The position numbers and the translations under genes were made by a program. From assembly GCA_002205965.3 (NCBI GenBank), contig NADL03000679.1:868001-932000 (forward strand): a stretch of DNA of 64,000 nucleotides. The letters run 5' to 3'. The notes beneath the pieces are model-generated. The model was given only the letters and a program-made list of their open reading frames with translations, was not told the origin of the DNA and searched no databases. Position 1 is the stretch's first letter, and each line of letters starts with the position of its first letter. Source of the DNA: Kappaphycus alvarezii (Eukaryota > Rhodophyta > Florideophyceae > Gigartinales > Solieriaceae). Shown piece by piece: positions 34,060 to 44,082 of the stretch.

Positions 34060-35970
34060 TTGCCGGAAGGGCAGTTAGTAATCGCTAGCATGGATCAGGT
34101 TGTCCTGGAACATATACCCTTGGAAGAGATCGACTCCAATACACTCGTACTGGTTTCAGATGATCCAGCTCCCGCCGCACCAATCCAGATGCCCAACATC
34201 GCATCACAGAATCCCGATCGTTGTGAACAGTCTCTGCCCTCTCTGAAAGATATCTTCACAATCCACACCCCTGCCATGTCCCATACACCGACAAATTTCC
34301 GCGGTTGTCTAGCAGAGGCGTATGCAAAGTCTATGGAGGATGCAGAGAAAAAGTATGTCCTGCTGAGAATTCGCAACTCAGGCGCTTACAAAAATATTTC
34401 TGTTCCCAAGCCGTTGTGCTCACGAATATTCACTCGTCAGATTCCTGCTCCAGTGAATACCGATGGCACTCCATTACGTACAAAGTAAGGGAAAGAATAG
34501 ATTTATGGAACGCAGGGCATTTCAAAACACTGTGGGCGCGAGCATCCAAAAACCGCCCGGCATCAGCTCGTTCCACTTCGGACCAGCAACAGGTCAACAT
34601 CAAAAGGGCGACTAAACTGGCAAAGAAGGTGCGTATGGAAAGGCTGCACCAGCTCTGCGCTCATTAGGCGTTCTACCAGCCACTGGTGATCTTATTGATA
34701 CCCTTATCGATAAACATACCCAGCAGGCCCCCGACGAAACGAACATAGAAGTAAAGTTTCTCTCTACTTCATAGTCAGTGGCCCGTTTTCTGACAACTAC
34801 AGGTTCCGGCCGGTAACGGAAGAAGAGGTCCTTGGTGCTATCAGGGGATTTAAACCAGTATCCTCTCCCGGAGGCTCTTGTCCAAAGCCATGCCATCTGG
34901 TAGAATTTTCTAAGATGTCCATCATCATCGGGGAATTCCGGCTTTTTGACAGCTCTTAAGCAACTTGTTAATGTTTTAGCAACAGGAAAAGCGCCAACCG
35001 TTCTCGCACCTTGGATCGCTGGTGCTCCAACAAACCCGTTATCGAAGAAAGACATACCACCTAGGCCAATCGCCGTTGGGGAGAAGCTGCACAGATTAGT
35101 CGGTAGCTGCTTGATAACGCGAGTATCCAAGAAGTCGGCGGACTGTCTCCAACCACTTCAAATAGGTATCCCCACCAAGTCGGGTACCGACACAGTTGTA
35201 CACGGAATCCGAGGAGTCGTTCAGGAGTACGGCAGTGATCCAGCATATGGGTTATTGACGGTCAGTCTCAAGAACGCTTTTAACATTTGCAGTAGAACCG
35301 CTTTTCTGAAAACGATGAGACAGCTTCACCCATAGTTTCAGTCTCGGTTCTCATAATGCTACGCAAACGAGCCCGCATCACTGTGGATTGGCCGTCACAC
35401 AATAAGAAGCGTCTGCGGGACGCAACAGGGAGACAACCCTGGTCCTCCTCTTCGACATGGTGCTGCACCCTATTATCCTGAAAACAGAAGAACTCTTGAG
35501 TTCAAAGGAAGGGAAGGAGGAATATTTAGCAAAGCTGTTACTTCAACTGTGGTGCCATGATGACGGGTAAATTACCGGGCCCACAATCAACTTGTCAAAG
35601 CGATCGAAATACTTCGCTCTGTGGATGGTGAAAGCCGAGGGCTGCACCTGTCGCTGCCGAAGTGCACTGTCTGGTGGTCTACAGCCCGTCCAAGGTCAGT
35701 ACAGAGTCTCTACCTGGAAGGGGCCTAGCAAGAGTAAGGCGAGGGTACTTCTGTCCTGAACGCCCCTGTCGGTACTGAGAAATACATCACGCGGTCCTTT
35801 ACGAACTATATCTTATCTCTCAGTGAAACAAAGAGGGAGGCAGCCGGGGCCCTGCTAAAGGAACAGTCGAGGCGATGGTAACGGGTTTCAGAAAGTTGGG
35901 GGCAAAGGGTGTTTGGAGTGTACCTGGATACCTACAAGAATCCAGATGAGCCCCCCTTTTATAGACAGTA
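34060..35970 (+). pseudogene. LINE (non-LTR) reverse transcriptase, 5' part
   Basis: The RT of a non-LTR element, interrupted after about 35970 by piggyBac B. Upstream of RT it reads IKRATKLAKKV, then, after a shift, GAYGKAAPALRSLGVLPATG, the conserved A..LA..GA...A...L...GV block. RT proper follows: PPRPIAVGEKLHRLVGSCLI, LQPLQIGIPTKSGTDTVVHG, TVSLKNAFNICSRTAFLK (the D..NAFN palm box with D changed), then GTQQGDNPGPPL and a damaged catalytic box QLWCHDDG. The thumb reads LHLSLPKCTVWWST and VLNAPVGTEKYI. Stops and shifts are frequent. It continues at 38697. The family is clear, the clade is not determined. Confidence 0.8.
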
Positions 35971-36039
35971 CGGTAGCTCTACTCTAGAAATTCTAACCTT
36001 TTTTAGCTCAGTAGAACTTACTAGAAAGTAGAGGTGTAA

Positions 36040-36056
36040 CTATCCCCTCGTCTGTA
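36040..36056 (+). repeat. Terminal inverted repeat of piggyBac B (3' end of the gene)
   Basis: CTATCCCCTCGTCTGTA, the exact reverse complement of 38475-38491. Transposase cuts at such ends in the piggyBac family. Confidence 0.9.
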
Positions 36057-36300
36057 GGTGGTTCAGGTCTGCGAAGACCAGAAAACAAAATGAGCTCCAT
36101 TAATAAAAAATGCAGATTTATTTTAAAAAGGAACTAGGTAAGACGACATTTTACCTTTAAACAACTCAAAACGTCGTTTATTTCATTACGGGGCGTTTTG
36201 AGGGCCAATGAGCATTAAAATTGGAGCTTTGACTGCATTTTACATCTAAATACATGACACCAGAGAAAAAGTGCTAAAATTTAATTATTTTTAAGCGTTT

Positions 36301-38235
36301 CTAAGGCCCTGGAACGGCGTCTTCGTTCTGATGGAACTCAAGGAAACAGTTACGATTCGTTTGAAGGCACAAAAACAAACCACAACTGCAGCACTGAAAT
36401 GTACTCTTTCGCTTTCCTCCGTAAGATAAACCCTTCCGGCGGCAATTAAAACACTCCCCTCGCCTAGATTGGGGAACACGAATTGGAATGTGTTGGTCTG
36501 CAACTGATATTTCCACAGGAATGGACCTTGTCCTGGCTGTAACATACCCCCCAGGATTCGCATTCCATTTCCCAGTCCTACGTTCAACTAAATTGGATGA
36601 ACTACTGCGCAGAACTCGGTTCCCGGACGCATTACGACTTGAACCAGATCTGATGAGGCTCCAAGCCAGATCCACACTAAACTTTCTATGGCAATTAATC
36701 CATGTAGCATCTAGCTTGGACAATAAAATGTAGCTATTTGTCACAGATGTATCCAAAAGCCAGGAAAAAAGCGGCATCCAGGTTCGACTGGATTGCAAAT
36801 GTGACGTGTAGACTGACCGGAGCTGATCTGCGATATCAACACACCCCATATTAAAATTGTAGTCGTCTACTACTTTGGGAATGTGCAACCGCTTAGTCGT
36901 CGCAGATCAAAAAACCGCTCGCACGCGCGAACCGTTAGTCGATGTTAGCCTAGGCCGCCTACGCAAACGCTCAACAGTGTGTCCTGGTCCAACAAGATGA
37001 GCAGTTGTGAGCATCTGAACAGGGCCATTATCAACCCATATAAGGGCCAGCACAGACCCGTCCTCACAAACCTCCGCCCCCAATGAGTTCCAATCCAGTC
37101 TAATGTTCTTTTTTCCACGTAAAGCAAGAACCTTAGGGAATCCGGTAGCATTTGACCGTACTGTTCCAACGGCTGCAATATCCTTTTCACGGAGCACGCG
37201 AAAGAGCTTAGGCGAAGAGAAAAGATTGTCCATGTAAACTGTGTACTGAACGGGATTAGAGCCGCCCTGAATGTAGCGAGGAAGTTCATCAGTCAAGCGA
37301 GCAACGACCGCTGAAGAGTACGGCAAGACGCCTTTGTACGCCATGCAAGCCCTCCATGGGTGTCGATTTGAATGCGGGAAGGCATAGAACATGTAGCCGG
37401 CGTCGCATAGGGCCCATATCTTGAAACCAGAGCCAATCGGTTTGTTTCTTATTCTGACCTTCTCGCTTGAACGTCCATAGTTCATGACCATCATCTCATC
37501 GGCACTCAAATTGAACCCGGGAATCCAAAGCCTTTTTGATGCCCACAAAACTGCGTCAAAAAACGGCTGCACTTTGTCAAAGAAAAATGTTTTGCCGTTG
37601 TCACCGCATGGATCACAGATATGCAAATACCGCTTGATTTGCTGAAAGCGGAGCAAAGGCATGTACTTAGTTATTGCATGCGATGGCGAATGGCTACTGG
37701 AATCCCAATAGTCTTCTACTCTTGGACATTTGTACACTCCCATGTAGATGCAAATGCCCATAAAGCAAGCTACCTCATCTGCTGTTGTGTCCTTCCAAGG
37801 CCTTCCGGTGCCAGCGAATTTGAGTCTAGCATAGTGATTTGTGTTAAAGGCTATGGTTTCCATGATGGCCGTTGAAACGATCTGTTTAAATATTCTTAGC
37901 GGGTTGAAGGTGTACCTGTTTCTGAGGACGAGAAGGTTGGGCTTTCCGGCAGCGTTGTATCTTGATGACTCAAATTCGATAGTTTGGAACTCTGGAATTG
38001 TTTGTGGGAAAGAAATTGATGACGGCCCTGCATCACTTGGTTTTGTAGCCCTTTTAGCTCTCACTCTTGCTGCTACGGCGGCTGGAAGATGGGCAATTGG
38101 TATGTCTAGATCTGTGTCAGTAGTGTCAAGGCGATCTATTCTCACGTCTGGTTGGTCCTCAGTATCCTCGGTTGGCTTGCACAGCTCCTCGATTCCTTGA
38201 TCACACTCGATGGAATGATCGGAGTCGTAGTCCAT
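36301..38235 (-). pseudogene. PiggyBac transposase B (one in-frame TGA)
   Basis: A single 645-codon frame, broken only by a TGA at 36907-36909. The N-terminus is acidic (MDYDSDHSIECDQGIEE). Then come LDIPIAHLPAAVAARV, SFPQTIPEFQ, PRVEDYWDSSSHSPSHAITK and LLRFQQIKRYLHICDP. The three catalytic Asp positions are present: LSADEMMVMNYG, VYMDNLFSSPKLF and VDDYNFNMGCVDIADQLRSV. The stop lies between the second and third Asp, in VRAVF*SATTK, where copy A has VRQVFGNYATK. GGA to TGA explains it. The C-terminus is a cysteine-rich, probably zinc-binding domain (CFNCRRKG, FQCCSCGLFLC), as usual for piggyBac. The ATG at 38235 lies 240 bp inside the terminal repeat. It may be a dead copy, or readthrough could occur. 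Confidence 0.9.
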
Positions 38236-38474
38236 CGAGAAGGTAGGTGGTTTTTAGCTGAAGGTCGAGTTTGTGGTTGTGGCGTGGAACGAAAGGAATC
38301 GGGGGAGGCATGTCTTGTGATGGAATAGCATTCGCCGGCGGTTGTGCCAAGATTGCAAGCATATTTGGGGTAAAAGTAATACAAAAATACCATTTTTCAT
38401 GTCAAAAACGTCTCAAAAGGACTCGTTTTTGAAATATTTGAATATCAATTTTTTCTGGACCTATACGTCCAGAA

Positions 38475-38491
38475 TACAGACGAGGGGATAG
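38475..38491 (-). repeat. Terminal inverted repeat of piggyBac B (5' end of the gene)
   Basis: TACAGACGAGGGGATAG on the plus strand. Read inward on the minus strand it continues TTCTGGACGTATAGGTCC, which matches the left end of element A at 27321 and links the two elements. Confidence 0.9.
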
Positions 38492-38604
38492 AATTGTACT
38501 ATCTAGAATATAACTACGTCAATAATACGATGACGTGGGGCTCCATGTCAAATAAAAACATTGAAGGAAAATCAAATTTCTAAAATCATTCAAGACGGTA
38601 CAGT

Positions 38605-38686
38605 TTCTCTGTTACACCACTGCGTAATAGAGAACTGGAATAGCGACAGCGAACAAGTCTCTATTAGACAGTGGTGTAACAGAGAC
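38605..38686. repeat. 82 bp hairpin (foldback repeat)
   Basis: TCTCTGTTACACCACTG (38606-38622) pairs perfectly with CAGTGGTGTAACAGAGA (38669-38685). TAATAGAGA (38625-38633) pairs with TCTCTATTA (38658-38666). The loop is about 19 nt. It sits between the piggyBac B end and the resumed LINE reading, so it may be a tiny MITE-like foldback element or an excision scar product. No coding role is evident. Confidence 0.75.
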
Positions 38687-38696
38687 ATTGTTATAC

Positions 38697-39993
38697 TCAG
38701 ACCGTTCCTCGAGACCATTGCTGACCTCGAGAAGAGGCATATGGCGTTCCAGCTTCTGCGTATCTGTTTCGGCGTTTGCAAAATAGGCTGTTTGTTGCGC
38801 CTAGTGCCCCGCCTTGCACCGGAGGAAGCGCGAAAGAGTTCGACCAGATGATGGAGGACTGTGTTCGAACATTGGCACGGGGACTACTGGACTCTAAAGT
38901 ATTCCGATAACTCCAGTTACTAGTCAAAACAAAGGACGCGAAAACCCCATCTCTTGGGGTCGGGCTCACCTCTGCGAACAATATCGGGGTCGCGGCATTC
39001 TTGGCTCTAGCTCATTCTCTAACAAGCTTTACAAGACCTTGCTTCTAGCTCCTATTCAGAAGCTGGGAACATACGAAGCAACTGCAAACGCTCATCGGTA
39101 GTGGTCGACCTCTTGCCTGCAGTCTAGGATTATCCGTTCAGCGTAATTTGCTCACAAAAAACACCATCGCAAAATACGTTGATGGACGCAATCTATGAGG
39201 CAGTACGAGATCGAATTCCTCTTGGGGATTCCAAAAGGCAGGCGTTTCGGCCATCTATGGCATTCCCGGCTGCTAAAGAAAGGGTGTACTATGCCCCATG
39301 CCCGCACTCTACACAAGCATTGAACCTCGAGAATTCTCGGTGCAGATTCAATATTACTGCTAAGTCCCACTTTTCTTCCTGGCACGCCATGCCCGAGAAG
39401 GAATTCCCCGGAAGCACTCGATGTAAACGGCGATCATCCCATGCACTGCCTTGCATGGAGCCCGCAGGATCAACAGACATGATCGCCAAGCCACTCTTCC
39501 CGCAAAAGACCTCGCAAGAGCTGTTCGTCACCCTGTCGTAGAGCCACGCCATGGTCTCAACCGCACAAGACCGGACATCCAAGCAATGGGAAGCGGCGGA
39601 GGGGTCTCCTTTTTTGATGTAACCTTCGGATAGATCGAATATATCTTCAAGAGTAAAAACACACCAAACCTTTCCCCCCTTCGTGAAACCCTCGCTCCCT
39701 CCAAGAGGAGAGAGAGGGCCTTCAACCCGATGCCCTCTCTGAATGCGGCGGAAACTGCAAAGCAGAGAAGATATCAATCTTTTATCGCAACCTCCACCAG
39801 AGGCAGGCTCGTGCCTGTGCCAATCTCCACTCTTGGATGCATGCGCGGTGCCAAATGACTTGGCAAGGAACGTGGCTGTGAGGGTAATGGAAACGTACGG
39901 CAAGATTCGGGGGTCTTCACACAAAGGCACGCTGCAGCAGCGGTCATGTCCAGCGCGGCCTGCTTGATGGCTGGCCTGAAGGCGGACTTTTAG
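38697..39993 (+). pseudogene. LINE reverse transcriptase, 3' part
   Basis: Continuation of the LINE interrupted by piggyBac B. It reads LEKRHMAFQLLRICFGVCKI and GCLLRLVPRLA (the LLR.C.GVCK..LLR block), then AKTPSLGVGLTSANNIGVAA and FLALAHS (the GG.GL....A..AFLAS block). The C-terminal tail has NGDHPMHCLAW, RHDRQATLPAKDLARAVRHP, RPDIQAMGSGGGVSFFDVTF (RP.DI....G....DVT), KQRRYQSFIATSTRGRLVPV, RVMETYGKIRGSSHKG and ACLMAGLKADF, stop TAG 39991-39993. Many frame changes exist. The order of blocks is normal for the family. Confidence 0.8.
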
Positions 39994-40229
39994 GGAGCAT
40001 AGTTCCCCCCCAATTACTGTGTCGGCATACCTTATTGAATCGATTGTGGTTGTCTGGAAATCCTGAGGATAGATCGAATGTATCTTTCAAGCGTAAAACA
40101 CCTAAACCTATTCTCCTTACAAAGTTCATTTAACACCAAGCAAAGAATAGCGAAACTACCCGTGTGTGTTTCGGATAACTAACTGGGTGTAACCGTAAAA
40201 TCTGCGGTTTATTCATGGAAAAGACCACT
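39994..40229 (+). other. LINE 3' untranslated region
   Basis: Sequence after the LINE stop. The segment CGATTGTGGTTGTCTGGAAA and GGATAGATCGAATGTATCTT recur in diverged form near 39630-39660 and 40480-40505, and in part after the LINE end at 23874. I infer a conserved 3' tail, perhaps the recognition region for the element's own RT. Confidence 0.5.
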
Positions 40230-40520
40230 TAGGAATGCCTACCTCAATGCGGCCGTATCCGCGAAGCATAGAAGATATGATTCTTTTGTCGCAACTCCCG
40301 TGAGAGGTAGGCTCTTGCCTATCCCTACCTCTACTCTCGGATGTTGGCTCCCAGACGCCTAAAGGGTGCTAACCGATGTCGCAGCCGTAATGTCCAACAC
40401 AGCATGCCAGCTGGACAGCCTTGAACCGGCTTCTAAGCGAAAATTAAGAGTACTTCTGGTCACCCTCGAGGATATTCCGGGCCATACCCGACCATATCTT
40501 TCAAACATTTAAGCACCCCA
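40230..40520 (+). pseudogene. Second, 5'-truncated LINE 3' end in tandem
   Basis: The plus strand reads YDSFVATPVRGRLLPIPTST, then LGCW, then VLTDVAAVMSNTACQLDSLE. This aligns with YQSFIATSTRGRLVPVPIST and VMSSAACLMAGL of the LINE just upstream, starting 430-450 bp later. So the window holds two copies of the same 3' segment head to tail, the second lacking all of RT. It may be a truncated insertion or a local duplication. Confidence 0.6.
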
Positions 40521-41196
40521 CATTCCCACCCTTTAGGAATGTTTTGCAACTCCTCTGTCATTTAAGAAAACTATTCTGGTCGCATGTCGCAGATAGTCCA
40601 TGTCACTAGATCGCCCATATTTCCCTTGCTGATCGGTTGCGTCTATTAAAACTTTTAGTTACTGAAGCTAAAAAATTGCAGCTCCCTCTGACAAACTAGT
40701 CAAGTACGCTAACTTTTCTTGATGTCCCCAAAGAGGATTTCCCATGGTTTTTAAATCAAGCTTGTTCCTAAAGAGGAATCAGAAATAGTGTCGGGTGCAC
40801 CAAATGATTGAAAAAAGACCATTCTTTCCAAACAATAATGTACCCAACAGTTCCTCTTCTGACTGACATGCTCGAAGGAATATGAAACAGTCTATTCATT
40901 TCCATTAGGACAGTTTGAAGTCCGTTTACAGGTTTTAGGAGGCAAAAAGCCATTGGGAGAACAAAAGTCCGCTTATGCTTGAATGATTCCAATAACGAAC
41001 TGACCGCCCTTATCCTCATATTTTCCTTCCAATGATTATGTGGGCACGTAGTCTATATATTTGCAATAAATCTACTGACAAATGTCTTCAGTCGAATGCT
41101 TATCTCTCCAAGAAGCCTACCTACTTTTCATTGTACTAGCCGAAAGGAAACACTTCGCTAAGCACTTTGTGATTGAAATTCAACACTTGTGTAATT
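40521..41196. other. Upstream region of the kinase gene
   Basis: No gene is recognised. As the 5' flank of the CK1-like gene it should contain its promoter. I cannot point to a specific element; a TATATATTTGCAATAA run lies near 41055. Confidence 0.3.
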
Positions 41197-42311
41197 ATGG
41201 CATCCGGAATTGATGGCAAGCGATTAATTAACAACCGGTGGTTTGTTAAAGGACCAATTGACGCAGGAAGCTTCGGCGTGGTTAAACTTGCTGTAGATAT
41301 CTACACAAAAGAACAGGTAGCAGCTAAATTCTTCAAAATTAGCCCTGAGACAGAGAGAAATCCCTCCCTATTATCCACATCGCCATCATCCCACGTATCA
41401 TCCGCTTCATCTGCATCATACCCATCAACTACACTATCTCCATTGTCCATCTCATCCTCAGTATCCTCTCTAATCGCTTCGCAAGAATGTCCCACCCTGA
41501 GTAACATGGAAATGGAGGTTGAGGCATATAAAATTGTCCATTCTGGAGGACCTGCATTCGGAATTCCTCGGATCCTGTATCACGGCAGGTATTGCGATGA
41601 TTTTGAAGTTTTCGTAATGCCGAGACTCGGAGAAAATCTAGAAATTTGCCGTGCAATGCAACCAAGTAATAAACTCCCAGTGGGAGCCGTCCTGAATATT
41701 GGATGGCAAATACTTCAGAGGCTAGAATGCATACACATGCGAGGCCTTCTCCACATGGACATAAAGCCTGATAATATTCTACTCGGTCTTGCAGATCCAA
41801 ATGTTGTCTACTTACTTGATTTTGGCTTGTCCAGGCTGTGTATCGATCTGGACACCGGTGAGCATATCGAAAACAACATAGAAGGTATTCATGGATTCTG
41901 CGGAACTCTTTCGTACGCATCAGTAAGGGCGCATAAGAAGTGGACTGTTTCCCGCAGAGATGAGCTAGAGAGCCTGTTTTACGTGTTGGTGTACCTATTG
42001 AAGGGAACTCTCCCATGGTCACACATCGAAGAGTTAAGAAAGGTTGATGAAAGCGACTCTGAAATGGCCAACGGAATTCAAAATCAGTTGTGGAGATGCA
42101 GCACTTTCTCACACTGCAATATAAATCGACCATTGGCTTGTGCGACTTATGCATCGGACTTCCCAAGGTCTTCCGAGATTTCGCAGATCACATTAGTTCA
42201 CTTCGCTTCGAAGAGGTTCCGTCTTATAGCTACCTTCGCAGCCTCTTCGACCGGGAGCTGGAACAACTTCCTGAAGATCAAAGGGTGCCATTGAGTAGCC
42301 TGGTTTCTTGA
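41197..42311 (+). CDS. Casein-kinase-1-like serine/threonine kinase
   Basis: A protein kinase of the CK1 group, the one probable host gene here. I start at ATG 41197 and propose a 59 nt GT..AG intron at 42043-42101, giving about 351 residues. The Gly loop is GPIDAGSFGVVKL (19-31) and the ATP lysine is K44 in VAAKFF. A serine-rich insert (about 55-103) precedes the helix-C Glu in MEMEVEAYK. LGENL is at 145. The catalytic loop is LLHMDIKPDNILL (D188) and the DFG motif D208 in LLDFGLSRL. The CK1 signature GTLSYASVRAH (236-246) is followed by RRDELESLFYVLVYLLKGTL. After the proposed intron come LCIGLPKVF, SLRFEEVPSYSYLRSLF and a stop at 42309. HMD replaces HRD. Without the intron the C-lobe is out of frame, so the alternative is a frameshifted pseudogene. 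CK1 kinases act in the cytoplasm, nucleus or at membranes; no targeting signal is visible. Confidence 0.85.
42043..42101 (+). other. Proposed intron of the CK1-like gene
   Basis: It begins AAG|GTTGAT and ends GATGCAG|CAC. Removing these 59 nt joins PWSHIEELRK to HFLTLQYKSTIG in frame. It leaves 23 residues between PW and LC, close to the 26 typical of CK1. Leaving it in gives a stretch about 20 residues too long and out of frame. Confidence 0.55.
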
Positions 42312-42329
42312 ATTTTGTAGTAGAGCTAA

Positions 42330-42384
42330 CATAGGCTATGTACTGTACACATAGTACTGTACAGTAGTGTACTGCACAGTCCTG
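42330..42384. repeat. TGTACTGTA-type short repeats after the kinase gene
   Basis: TGTACTGTACA, TAGTACTGTACAGTA and TGTACTGCACAG occur within 50 bp just after the stop codon. They are self-complementary and could form small hairpins. Similar TACTGTA pairs occur near 3160, 4620, 29170 and 44210. Confidence 0.5.
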
Positions 42385-42694
42385 TAAATTGGCAGTCATT
42401 TTCTCTACTATCGAACAGCAGGGTGTGTTTACTTTACGTGCTAATACACTTAAAATAAAAGAATGCATAAATACACCTCGGAATAAACGAGCCCTGGACC
42501 GTTGCTCCGCAATTGAATGCCATTCTCCTTCATCCACACGCCGCGGTGATGGTCTCTTCCAACGCCACCTGCTTGTTGACTGCGCAATCAGCTTCTTATT
42601 GGTTGGCAGAAATGCTTCGTTATTCGTGCAAGGAATTCGGGGGGGGGAAAGGAAGAAGGTATATATATTCATCTTTACTTCTTTACTTCATGTA

Positions 42695-43180
42695 TTATAA
42701 AGGTCGTACAAGCCTAGCTGACAGTGTAAGCGAAGATAGTTGAAGTTCGTCGCTGCCCAGCTTGGGACTACGCGCTAGGATCGATGTTGCAAAGGTAGAC
42801 CATATGGTCGACGAGATTCGTTGGCGCAGGTGGTCAAGGGCCGCCGCTGGTGTACAAAACAGTTGTCGCGATATCAATTTCGCATGGGTATCAATCACCC
42901 TAGAGGTTGACTTGCAGGGCGCGGCGAAAGAGTCGAAAGCTAGCGGAACAAATTGAAAATCGAGCTTTGGAAAAGTAGCGTCCGGGGTCAGGTTATGCGC
43001 AGCTCTCACTGAGCGGTCGATGGTCTTCACCTTGTCAGCGTAGGCCGATTCAGCTGCCCCGCAAGGTGTCAATGCAGCTTGTTTGAGGTAAGATCGGGCC
43101 ATGGGATTGCGAATGGTGACATCATATGCGATTTGCGTCGACGCATCGAGCGTGTCAGTAGGTTCCGGTCCACATTGGAC
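42695..43180 (-). pseudogene. LINE reverse-transcriptase C-terminal fragment
   Basis: On the minus strand the frame reads IAYDVTIRNPMARSYLKQAA, then AESAYADKVKTID, then FQFVPLAFDSFAA, then ALDHLRQRISSTIWSTFATS and ILARSP. This is the DVT..NP motif, the A...Y..K block, the F.PLAFD..GA motif and the terminal L..R.S..IW block of non-LTR RT tails. The frame is intact over 135 codons, unlike the other fragments. The RT core is absent because repeat R2 abuts it at 43181. Confidence 0.7.
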
Positions 43181-43646
43181 AAGGAAGAAGGTGCAGGAAA
43201 ATGGATGTCTCCTCTCCGCTGCGTGTCGTTGAGCGAGTTTGCTCTCCGTGCACTCATCTTGTTTTGTCTACTTTCTGTACAAACAAAAACTATAGTAGCC
43301 TCATGTAGTAATTGCAATTAAATACAATGTGGGTGCTTCCAGGTGCTTCCTAACTGTGGTGGTAAATCTTTATTGGTTGTACAATGTCGCACAGAAGCGT
43401 GCAGAGGGTATTCATAAATTAACTACGGATGCGGGCGGCGGGTAGAAACCTGTCGCGCCTGCATTATTTGGAGACTAAATGCAAAACGGGTAACGAAGTC
43501 GCGGAGCTCCTGTTGAGGGGAGGAACCGCGACGGAAGCAGCGAAGGAAGCAAGGCGGCGGAAAAAACCCTTGCCGTCGTCGCTAACTGGCGTTTTTGACC
43601 AATCACTACCTGATGTGACTTTCGCCATGCAATCAGATCACTCCCC
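43181..43646 (+). repeat. Repeat R2, copy 1 (split by R1)
   Basis: 43181-43349 and 43582-43646 together align with 52351-52583. Shared pieces include AAGGAAGAAGG, CAGGAAAAT.GATGT.TCCTC, CGTTGAGCGAG and AGGTGCTTC near the middle, then GGCGTTTTTGA and TGACTTTCGCCATGCAA on the far side. The uninterrupted partner shows where R1 was inserted. R2 has no coding motif; its class is unknown. Confidence 0.7.
43355..43581 (+). repeat. Repeat R1, copy 2, with 5 bp target duplication
   Basis: R1 is flanked by CTAAC at 43350-43354 and 43582-43586, and the empty site is visible in R2 copy 2. The insert is about 227 bp, starts TGTGG and ends GTCGTCG. Five-base duplications are typical of LTR elements, so a solo LTR is possible, though a CA end is lacking. 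The copy at 33123 matches only to 43567. Confidence 0.75.
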
Positions 43647-43660
43647 GTATCTAGCACCGT

Positions 43661-44041
43661 CCCTCGAAAGACATTCTGCCTTAAAAACAACTTCCCATTG
43701 AAGAATACAGGCGTAGGCACCTTCTTCCTGTGCCTCGCTGAACAATATCTGCGGATAGAAATAACAACAATGATGCCGTAGCACAACAGCTAGCTATGGT
43801 CCGTTGAAGAGAACGAACCAAAATGGCCGCACAGGGAAGAGAAGTAGAAATCCAAAAGTCTAATGACAGATACTTTAAGCGTCACAAATAGACCATTCCA
43901 ATAAACATGAGCAATACATGCAGTATGACAAAGAAGTCATAAAAACCACATTATCTAGTGTCCAGAGGACAATTATACTCATACGAGTCCATAAATCTAA
44001 CAGCAAAATTATATGTAAAAAAATTACAGAATGACACCACT
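43661..44041. other. No gene recognised
   Basis: Short AT-rich stretch between R2 and the left end of element C. It has short frames only. Confidence 0.35.
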
Positions 44042-44082
44042 AGCTTTTCACTATATCTCGTGTCTATCCGACCAAGCACTGT

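Larger units (their letters stand above)
36040..38491 (-). mobile_element. PiggyBac element B, nearly intact
   Basis: A 2.45 kb element with perfect 17 bp terminal inverted repeats (CTATCCCCTCGTCTGTA at 36040-36056 and its complement at 38475-38491). The repeats enclose one transposase gene in the minus direction. Outside the 17 bp, weaker similarity (CTAGAAAGTA against CTAGATAGTA) suggests the true ends may lie slightly further out. I do not see an exact TTAA duplication. It splits the LINE, so it inserted after it. Confidence 0.85.

Noticed and set aside
39289..39930. Long minus-strand frame (213 codons) opposite the LINE end
   Set aside because: The plus strand reads clear LINE C-terminal motifs (RPDIQAMG..., FFDVTF, VMETYGKIRG) through the same bases, so the minus frame is a shadow.
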